Positions 40,341 to 45,862 of a DNA stretch of 45,862 nucleotides are shown here, piece after piece. The position numbers and the translations under genes were made by a program. The notes under the pieces were generated by a model. That model was not told the DNA's origin, did no database searches, and saw nothing but the letters and a program-made list of their open reading frames with translations. The stretch covers positions 1-45,862 of the forward strand of contig NZ_JHVN01000022.1 in assembly GCF_000620165.1 (NCBI RefSeq), written 5' to 3'. How positions within the stretch are numbered: position 1 is the first letter of the stretch; the number at the start of each line of letters is the position of its first letter. The stretch comes from Anoxybacillus tepidamans PS2. GTDB lineage: Bacteria > Bacillota > Bacilli > Bacillales > Anoxybacillaceae.

Positions 40341-40375
40341 AACGCGAATTTGCGATATAAACAAAAAATAATAGT

Positions 40376-41425
40376 TTATCTCACCATTTGTTTTATTAAC
40401 TGCCGATTCCGTTCTTTAAAAGCCTCATTATGAGAAGAAACCATGGCAAACTTATCAGCGGTAGGCTCGATGAATTGTTTGGCGCTGTTGACGGCATTAG
40501 CCGCATCATGAAAAGCTCCAGCGATTAAATTTAATTTCCCATCATACTTTAGAATGTCCCCCGCCGCATACAATCCCGGTACAGAAGATTCGCTATTCGC
40601 ATTGCCTGCGATGTAATCACCGTCAATCATTTGAATATCCAATTCACTATTTGCAAGCAATGACGTATCTCGTTCATAGCCATGATTCACAATCACTTCA
40701 TCCACCGACAAATAGCTTGTCTCTCCTGTTTCATGGTTCGTTAATTCGACACGCTCAATCGTCTCGTGGTTCGCACTGGCAATTAATTTCGTAATTGATG
40801 TATTAAAATAACACGTCGCTGAACTGCTTAATAGTTGCATTACTTGCGATTCGTGCCCTTTTAAAGCGCCCCTTCGATACGTTAAGTAGACCTTTTTCGC
40901 AATCGGCACTAACTCATTAGCCCAATCAATAGCAGCATTGCCTCCGCCCGAAATGATAACCGTCTTATCTTTAAAACGCTTTAACGATTTGATTGTATAA
41001 TGCAAGTTCGTTACTTCAAACTTCTCTGCCCCTTCAATCTCCAATTTTTGCGGCTTTAAGATGCCGCTTCCTACCGCTACAATCACCGCTTTCGAAAAAT
41101 GCAGTGTTCCGGAAGCTGTTTGCAAGACAAAAATGCCATCCTCATCCCGTCTTATTAATTCAACTTTCTCATTCAAAACAACGGTAGGATTAAATGTTAA
41201 ACCTTGCTTGACAAGCTGTTCAATTAACTGCTCTCCAGTAATTGGCGCATGCCCTCCTACATCCCAAATCATTTTTTCAGGATAGGCATGAAGTTTTCCA
41301 CCTAGTTGTGGCTGAAATTCAATCAACTTTGTTTTCATCCCGCGAAGCCCGCTGTAAAAAGCAGCATATAATCCAGCTGGACCTCCGCCAACAATCGTAA
41401 CGTCATATAATTCTTCCTTATCCAT
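40376..41425 (-). CDS. Ferredoxin/flavodoxin-NADP+ reductase (YumC type)
   Basis: A 349-aa thioredoxin-reductase-like flavoprotein without the CxxC centre, as in Bacillus FNR (YumC, YcgT). FAD-binding GGGPAGLYAAFYSG (13-26), NADP-binding ISGGGNAAIDWA, and the C-terminal YAAGDILKYDGKLNLIAGA motif are present. It passes electrons between NADPH and ferredoxin or flavodoxin. A Fur-like box stands 29 bp upstream, so it is probably iron-repressed together with the divergent siderophore transporter, where it may help iron release. AAGGTG before ATG 41425. Confidence 0.9.
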   Translation of the reverse strand: MDKEELYDVTIVGGGPAGLYAAFYSGLRGMKTKLIEFQPQLGGKLHAYPEKMIWDVGGHAPITGEQLIEQLVKQGLTFNPTVVLNEKVELIRRDEDGIFVLQTASGTLHFSKAVIVAVGSGILKPQKLEIEGAEKFEVTNLHYTIKSLKRFKDKTVIISGGGNAAIDWANELVPIAKKVYLTYRRGALKGHESQVMQLLSSSATCYFNTSITKLIASANHETIERVELTNHETGETSYLSVDEVIVNHGYERDTSLLANSELDIQMIDGDYIAGNANSESSVPGLYAAGDILKYDGKLNLIAGAFHDAANAVNSAKQFIEPTADKFAMVSSHNEAFKERNRQLIKQMVR

Positions 41426-41453
41426 CAATATCACCTTTCGCTCACAATTCTAT

Positions 41454-41468
41454 TGATTATCATTATCA
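41454..41468. promoter_or_regulatory. Fur-like box upstream of the FNR gene
   Basis: TGATTATCATTATCA matches the 7-1-7 Fur consensus TGATAATNATTATCA at 14 of 15 positions (counting N). Confidence 0.82.
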
Positions 41469-41512
41469 ATAAATATACACTTTTCCTTTCTCCATTACAA
41501 CCAATTTAATAA

Positions 41513-41541
41513 TTGACAATAAGAATAAAGGATATTATAGT
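41513..41541 (+). promoter_or_regulatory. Promoter of the siderophore transporter operon
   Basis: TTGACA (41513-41518), 17-bp spacer, TATAGT (41536-41541). Predicted start near 41548. Confidence 0.82.
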
Positions 41542-41557
41542 AAGTATGTGTTTATTT

Positions 41558-41576
41558 GATTATGATTCTCATTTTC
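41558..41576. promoter_or_regulatory. Fur-like box upstream of the siderophore operon
   Basis: GATTATGATTCTCATTTTC agrees with the 19-bp Fur consensus (GATAATGATAATCATTATC) at 15 positions. It covers the first transcribed bases, suited to repression by Fe-Fur. Confidence 0.72.
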
Positions 41577-41607
41577 ATAAAAACATAGAACAATAGGAGG
41601 TGAAAGA

Positions 41608-42399
41608 ATGGTTCGCCTATACGCAAGCGATTTAAGCGTCGGTTACAATGAACGTCTAATTGTAAAAAATCTCAATATACAAATTCCTGATAAAAAAATC
41701 ACGACCATTATTGGACCGAACGGTTGCGGAAAATCAACATTATTAAAGACGCTGACTCGAATTATCGCTCCGCAATCTGGAACGATTGTGTTAGACGGCA
41801 AACAAATCTCCACCGAAAACACGAAAACGCTCGCTAGAAAAATAGCGATTCTTCCCCAAACCCCGGAAAGTGCAGGCGGGTTAACGGTCGGAGAATTAGT
41901 TTCGTACGGGCGCTTTCCCTATCAGAAAGGGTTTGGGCGTCTAACGAAAAGAGATTATGAGGTGATCGACTGGGCGCTTGAGGTAACGGGCACGAAAGAT
42001 TTTAAATTTCGTTCAGTAGATGCTCTCTCAGGAGGCCAACGCCAACGCGTTTGGATTGCGATGGCTCTGGCACAAGAAACGGACATCATTTTTCTCGATG
42101 AACCGACGACTTATTTAGATATGGCGCACCAGCTAGAAGTTTTAGAGCTTTTGCAACAATTAAATGAAGAGCAAGGACGAACGATCGTAATGGTTCTTCA
42201 CGACCTTAACCACGCCGCCCGTTTTGCTGACTATATCATTGCCCTCAAAGATGGGGAGATCGTAAAAGCGGGAAGCGGAGAGGATGTCATCACCCGAGAT
42301 GTATTAAAACAAGTATTTCATATCGATGCGGAAATCGGGAGAGACCCGCGCACGAATAAACCTATATGTCTCACATATCACTTACTGAAAGGAGAATAA
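41608..42399 (+). CDS. Iron-siderophore ABC transporter ATPase
   Basis: A 263-aa FecE/FhuC-type ATPase. Walker A GPNGCGKS (36-43), signature LSGGQRQR (140-147), Walker B IIFLDEP (160-166) and the switch histidine in VLHDLNHAARFAD. Energises uptake of ferric siderophores. First gene of a four-gene operon (ATPase, binding protein, two permeases); ABC uptake operons more often start with the binding protein. AGGAGGTG precedes ATG. Confidence 0.94.
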   Translation: MVRLYASDLSVGYNERLIVKNLNIQIPDKKITTIIGPNGCGKSTLLKTLTRIIAPQSGTIVLDGKQISTENTKTLARKIAILPQTPESAGGLTVGELVSYGRFPYQKGFGRLTKRDYEVIDWALEVTGTKDFKFRSVDALSGGQRQRVWIAMALAQETDIIFLDEPTTYLDMAHQLEVLELLQQLNEEQGRTIVMVLHDLNHAARFADYIIALKDGEIVKAGSGEDVITRDVLKQVFHIDAEIGRDPRTNKPICLTYHLLKGE

Positions 42400-42405
42400 A
42401 CAAAA

Positions 42406-43329
42406 ATGAAAAAAATATGGTTCCCTCTTATGTTATTATTGGTGCTTATCATCAGCGCTTGCGGCAACCATTCAGCGGAAAACAAGGAAGGTTCATCTAC
42501 TAAAGAAAAGAGCTCAGAAATGATTACATATCAATCTGAAAATGGGCCGATCAAAGTGCCTGCCCATCCAAAACGTGTCGTTGTACTATCTTCTTTTGCT
42601 GGGGACGTGATGGCTTTAAACGTGAAACTAGTAGGCGTGGATTCTTGGTCTAAAATGAACCCTCGCTTTCAAAAACAGCTAAAAGATGTCGCCGAAGTGT
42701 CAGACGAGAATATCGAAAAAATTATGGAATTGAACCCTGACTTAATTATTGGTTTATCAACGACGAAAAATATTGATAAATTAAGCAAAATTGCCCCTAC
42801 TGTCACATACACGTATGGAAAAGTAGATTATTTAACTCAATTTTTAGAGATTGGTAAGCTTTTAAACAAAGAGAAAGAAGCAAAAGCTTGGATCGAAGAC
42901 TTTAAAAAGCGAGCGCAAAAAGCCGGAGAAGAAATTCGTGCAAAAATTGGAGAAAATGCAACGGTTTCAGTGATTGAGAACTTCAATAAGCAGCTTTATG
43001 TATTTGGGAATAATTGGGGTCGTGGCACAGAAATACTGTATCAAGAAATGAAATTGAAAATGCCTAAAAAAGTGGAAGAAACAGCGCTCAAACCAGGGTA
43101 TTATGCACTATCACCAGAAGCGCTTCCTGAGTTTGCTGGGGACTACTTGATCATCAGCAAAAACGCAGATACCGACAATTCCTTTCAAGAAACCGAAACG
43201 TACAAAAATATTCCAGCTGTAAAAAATGGTCGCGTATTTGAAGCGAATGCAAAAGAGTTCTATTTTAATGATCCGATTACATTAGATTACCAACTCGATT
43301 TCTTTGTGAAACACTTTTTAGGCAAGTAA
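42406..43329 (+). CDS. Siderophore-binding lipoprotein
   Basis: A 307-aa solute-binding protein of the FecB/FhuD class. The signal peptide ends at lipobox ISAC with lipidated Cys19. Two lobes are joined by a long helix (about 155-180). KRVVVLSSFAGDVMAL and KNIPAVKNGRVFEA are typical. It would capture the Fe(III)-siderophore outside the membrane. YfiY and YfmC of B. subtilis are relatives; the ligand is not predictable. It starts 6 bp after the ATPase gene. Confidence 0.93.
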   Translation: MKKIWFPLMLLLVLIISACGNHSAENKEGSSTKEKSSEMITYQSENGPIKVPAHPKRVVVLSSFAGDVMALNVKLVGVDSWSKMNPRFQKQLKDVAEVSDENIEKIMELNPDLIIGLSTTKNIDKLSKIAPTVTYTYGKVDYLTQFLEIGKLLNKEKEAKAWIEDFKKRAQKAGEEIRAKIGENATVSVIENFNKQLYVFGNNWGRGTEILYQEMKLKMPKKVEETALKPGYYALSPEALPEFAGDYLIISKNADTDNSFQETETYKNIPAVKNGRVFEANAKEFYFNDPITLDYQLDFFVKHFLGK

Positions 43330-43347
43330 TTTTCAGTCTATTAAAAA

Positions 43348-43377
43348 GCGAGGAATTCCTATCGAAGAATTCCTCGC
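43348..43377 (+). terminator. Hairpin between binding-protein and permease genes
   Basis: GCGAGGAATTC (43348-43358) pairs exactly with GAATTCCTCGC (43367-43377), then TCTTTCTGT. Within the operon it may be a partial terminator or an mRNA-stabilising element that keeps binding-protein mRNA in excess. Confidence 0.72.
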
Positions 43378-43412
43378 TCTTTCTGTACATGTAAAAGAAA
43401 GAGGGAAGAAAT

Positions 43413-44423
43413 ATGCGACTAAGAAAGGAAGAACGTCTTGCATTTATATATAAGCTCATCGTCGCTATAGGTGCATTGATGGCGATGTTTTTGGTGGCAC
43501 TGGTACTCGGAGTAGCAGATACAACGCTTAAAGATGTATGGCACGCTCTTTCTTCTCACGCTAAAGGCGAGAAACTTTCTATCATTCGCGAACTTCGCCT
43601 GCCGCGTGAAATAGCAGCACTGTTTGTCGGAGCGGCTCTTGCTGTTTCCGGCGCGATTATGCAAGGGATGACGAGAAACCCTCTGGCTGATCCAGGCTTG
43701 CTTGGATTGACTGCTGGCGCCAACGCATCATTGGCCATTACAATGGCGCTGATTCCTTCCGCCAATTATTTTGCTATTACCGTTGCATGTTTTATCGGGG
43801 CCGCCCTCGGAGCCATGATGGTGCTTACGATTGGAGCATTTAAAAAAGGGGGCTTCTCTCCCCTGCGAATTGTACTAGCTGGCGCTGCCGTTTCTACTTT
43901 TCTATACGCATTGGCAGAAGGGGTCGGCATTTATTTTAAAATCTCAAAAGATGTATCTATGTGGACAGCTGGAGGCGTGATTGGAACTTCATGGAGCCAA
44001 CTGCAAACAATCATTCCGTTCATATTAATCGGCATTTTCATTTCTCTTTTGCTCTCAAGACAATTGACCATTCTTAGTTTAAGTGAAGAAGTAGCGGTTG
44101 GATTAGGGCAAAAAACAACACAAATAAAAATGATTTTGTTTATTGTCGTCATTTTGCTCGCTGGTGCTTCTGTCGCACTCGTCGGAAATATCACGTTCGT
44201 CGGCTTGATAGCTCCGCATATTGTTCGAACCATGGTAGGAACCGATTATCGCTTCGTCATACCAATGTCAGCGGTGATAGGAGGAATTTTTATGCTTTTT
44301 GCTGACACGCTAGCCCGCACGATTAATGCTCCCTACGAGACACCATTGACAGCCATTGTGGCGATGATCGGGCTGCCTTTCTTCCTGTTCATCGTGAATA
44401 AAGGAGGGAAAGCATTCTCATGA
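43413..44423 (+). CDS. Iron-siderophore ABC transporter permease 1 (FecCD family)
   Basis: A 336-aa membrane protein with about nine to ten helices. RLPREIAALFVGAALAVSGAIMQGMTRNPLADPGLLG is the family signature (shown in positions 58-94), and FVGLIAPHIVRTMVG marks the ATPase-coupling region. Pairs with the next permease, whose start overlaps its stop by four bases. AGAGGGAAG precedes ATG 43413. Confidence 0.93.
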   Translation: MRLRKEERLAFIYKLIVAIGALMAMFLVALVLGVADTTLKDVWHALSSHAKGEKLSIIRELRLPREIAALFVGAALAVSGAIMQGMTRNPLADPGLLGLTAGANASLAITMALIPSANYFAITVACFIGAALGAMMVLTIGAFKKGGFSPLRIVLAGAAVSTFLYALAEGVGIYFKISKDVSMWTAGGVIGTSWSQLQTIIPFILIGIFISLLLSRQLTILSLSEEVAVGLGQKTTQIKMILFIVVILLAGASVALVGNITFVGLIAPHIVRTMVGTDYRFVIPMSAVIGGIFMLFADTLARTINAPYETPLTAIVAMIGLPFFLFIVNKGGKAFS

Positions 44424-45427
44424 TTCAATCTGCGCTTATAAAAAAGCAGCGAGTCATTGTATGTCTGCTGCTCATACTGTTGATAGCCACTATCGTGCTT
44501 GCCATGGGAATGGGCTATGCTTCCCTCTCTTATGACAGGCTCATTCCTACTCTGTTAGGCCATGGTACATTTAAAGAGGAATTTATTTTATTTTCGATTC
44601 GCCTGCCTCGCATCATCATTACACTGCTGGCAGGGATGGCATTGGCACTGTCGGGCGTCATTTTGCAAGGGATTACGCGAAATGACTTAGCCGATCCGGG
44701 AGTTTTAGGTATTAATTCCGGAGCCGGTATAGCGGTTGCGATTTTCTTTTTGTTTTTCCCGATCGAAGCCGGGGCATTCATTTATGCAATTCCCCTTATT
44801 GCTTTAATCGGTGCTTTACTAACAGCGTTTCTTATTTACTGGTTATCATATAACAAGCATAGCGGGATTCAGCCAGTCAAACTTGTGCTAATTGGAGTCG
44901 GTTGCTCGATGGCTCTTTCTGGAACGATGATTGTACTCGTTTCCTCTGCTGAGCGGACAAAGGTCGACTTTATCGCGAAATGGTTAGCGGGGAACATTTG
45001 GGGGACCGACTGGCCGTTTATTTGGGCTCTTATTCCTTGGCTGGCTCTGTTGATCCCATTCACTTTATATAAAGCAAATCAATTAAATCTCCTATCACTG
45101 AACGAGCCGGTCGCCATCGGCGTTGGGATATCGGTGGAAAAAGAGCGTCTTGCTTTACTTTTTGCCGCTGTCGCCCTGGCTGCTTCTGCCGTTTCTGTCA
45201 CCGGAGCAATCGCGTTCATTGGACTGATGGCTCCACACATAGCAAAAACGCTAGTAGGGCCTAGACATCAACTATTTCTTCCAATCGCGCTTCTTCTAGG
45301 CGGCTGGCTTTTATTATTCGCCGACACCATCGGCCGCAATCTCGCTGATCCTGACGGCATCCCAGCCGGAATCATGGTTTCCTTGATTGGTGCGCCTTAT
45401 TTCATCTATTTGCTATTGAAGAAATAA
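44420..45427 (+). CDS. Iron-siderophore ABC transporter permease 2 (FecCD family)
   Basis: A 335-aa membrane protein, same fold as the first permease. RLPRIIITLLAGMALALSG, ITRNDLADPGVLG and IGLMAPHIAKTLVG are the family motifs. The start overlaps the preceding stop (ATGA), so the two are translationally coupled and form a heterodimeric channel. Last gene of the operon. Confidence 0.93.
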   Translation: MIQSALIKKQRVIVCLLLILLIATIVLAMGMGYASLSYDRLIPTLLGHGTFKEEFILFSIRLPRIIITLLAGMALALSGVILQGITRNDLADPGVLGINSGAGIAVAIFFLFFPIEAGAFIYAIPLIALIGALLTAFLIYWLSYNKHSGIQPVKLVLIGVGCSMALSGTMIVLVSSAERTKVDFIAKWLAGNIWGTDWPFIWALIPWLALLIPFTLYKANQLNLLSLNEPVAIGVGISVEKERLALLFAAVALAASAVSVTGAIAFIGLMAPHIAKTLVGPRHQLFLPIALLLGGWLLLFADTIGRNLADPDGIPAGIMVSLIGAPYFIYLLLKK

Positions 45428-45472
45428 TAGCGGACAGGTGTATAGATTGTCTTCATAATAAATATGTTACTG

Positions 45473-45511
45473 AGGCTCCCGCCAGCGCTTTCCAAGCCAA
45501 GGGAGCCTTTT
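45473..45511 (+). terminator. Terminator of the siderophore operon
   Basis: AGGCTCCC (about 45473-45480) pairs with GGGAGCCT (45501-45508), followed by TTTTAT. Confidence 0.8.
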
Positions 45512-45520
45512 ATAATTAAA

Positions 45521-45549
45521 AGCCTTAGCCGGAGTTGCCGGCTAAGGCT
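45521..45549 (-). terminator. Perfect hairpin, probably a leftward terminator
   Basis: AGCCTTAGCCGG (45521-45532) is the exact reverse complement of CCGGCTAAGGCT (45538-45549). The leftward strand continues TTTTAATTATAAAA. No leftward gene is in view on its right, so it may insulate the operon from the mobile element. Confidence 0.6.
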
Positions 45550-45581
45550 AAAAACCAAGCATTATTATAACAGACTTTGTC

Positions 45582-45641
45582 TTTAACACATTCACCGAGA
45601 AGTCTCCCACCTCTAAATGGAATGTAGGTGGGAGATGAATC
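45582..45641 (+). repeat. Left-end hairpin of the TnpB element (copy D)
   Basis: TCTCCCACCT (45603-45612) is the exact reverse complement of AGGTGGGAGA (45626-45635). The block from TTTAACACATTCACCGAGAA onward is shared with 30559-30612 and, less closely, 26736-26795. It lies 80 bp before tnpB, as the left-end subterminal palindrome of IS200/IS605-type elements does. Confidence 0.78.
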
Positions 45642-45719
45642 GGGCGTTTTGGCTTTTCTAAACAGAACGTATGTGCTATAATGGTCTTAGCCAAAATGCA
45701 GAGAAAGGGAGGAATGACA

Positions 45720-45862
45720 ATGCTCCGCGGTCAAAAAGTCGCCTTTCGTGCCTCCAAGAGGGATCTCGAACGGCTATGGGCCTGCAACCGAGAGTCAGCC
45801 CGCGTTTGGAATGAGTGTCTTCGGCTATCGAAAGAATACTTCCTTCAACACGGCCGCCGCAT
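45720..45862 (+). mobile_element. tnpB: TnpB (IS605 OrfB) gene, 5' part only
   Basis: The first 47 codons are in the window: MLRGQKVAFRASKRDLERL, then LWACNRESARVWNECLRLSK. The pattern of a basic start, then ..R..WNE.L.L....Y.. is the N-terminus of TnpB, the RNA-guided nuclease of IS605/IS1341-type elements and ancestor of Cas12. AGGGAGG stands 7 nt before ATG. The frame is open to the window edge, so intactness, the catalytic RuvC residues and the guide-RNA right end cannot be judged. No tnpA was seen upstream, so it may be a TnpB-only element. Confidence 0.85.

Overview
The window comes from a spore-forming, probably thermophilic Firmicute of the Geobacillus / Parageobacillus / Anoxybacillus group. 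The evidence is the 16S 5' end, a Bacillus-type tRNA cluster, gene order around alr-ndoA-tex that matches Bacillus, and sporulation genes (cmpA, a Coat F protein, spo0M, ytaF). Genus and species cannot be fixed from this sequence alone.

Layout. 1-1730: 12 tRNA genes plus a tRNA half-gene, read leftwards from a perfect consensus promoter into a 16S rRNA gene cut by the window edge. 1888-14057: core genes, mostly leftward: sprT-like, cmpA (37 aa), tex, the ndoA/ndoAI toxin-antitoxin pair, alr, a YdcC-type lipoprotein, acpS, a rhomboid protease (rightward), cshA, an esterase, murF and ddl. The sigB/rsb module that lies between ndoA and tex in B. subtilis is absent here. 14133-17890: an envelope cluster (UgtP-like glycosyltransferase, DedA, NodB deacetylase, MurG of the staphylococcal type).

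18084-26240 is the most interesting part. A rightward quorum-sensing operon comX-comQ-comP-comA (with comX ahead of comQ, unlike the usual comQ-comX order) is divergent from a gene for a 67-aa cysteine-free amphipathic peptide that looks like a leaderless bacteriocin. Behind the peptide gene follow two ABC ATPases, two membrane permeases and a 45-aa membrane peptide, a composition resembling export/immunity systems for leaderless peptides. Two further layers are visible. A perfect sigma-A promoter (TTGACA, 17 bp, TATAAT) on the opposite strand drives a predicted ~118-nt RNA that ends at a strong terminator and is antisense to the 3' untranslated region of the peptide mRNA. A 16-nt stretch just upstream of the peptide ribosome binding site is perfectly complementary to that mRNA's own 3' end. 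This is the architecture of Bacillus type I toxin/antitoxin pairs, here apparently applied to a secreted peptide under ComX control. A 32-bp palindrome lies between the two divergent promoters.

26240-40375: accessory and housekeeping genes: a DUF1835 protein, DinB-like protein, Coat F protein, Spo0M, YtaF, a KimA-type potassium importer behind a c-di-AMP riboswitch, a frameshifted fragment of a Ktr potassium channel, a GNAT, lipoteichoic acid synthase, a FrnE-like DsbA protein, a TipAS-type MerR regulator, and a pair of unusual repeat proteins. 40376-45427: an iron region: ferredoxin-NADP reductase divergent from a siderophore ABC transporter, with two Fur-like boxes. 45582-end: the left end and first 47 codons of a TnpB (IS605-type) element; two more copies of its left-end hairpin occur alone at 26736 and 30559.
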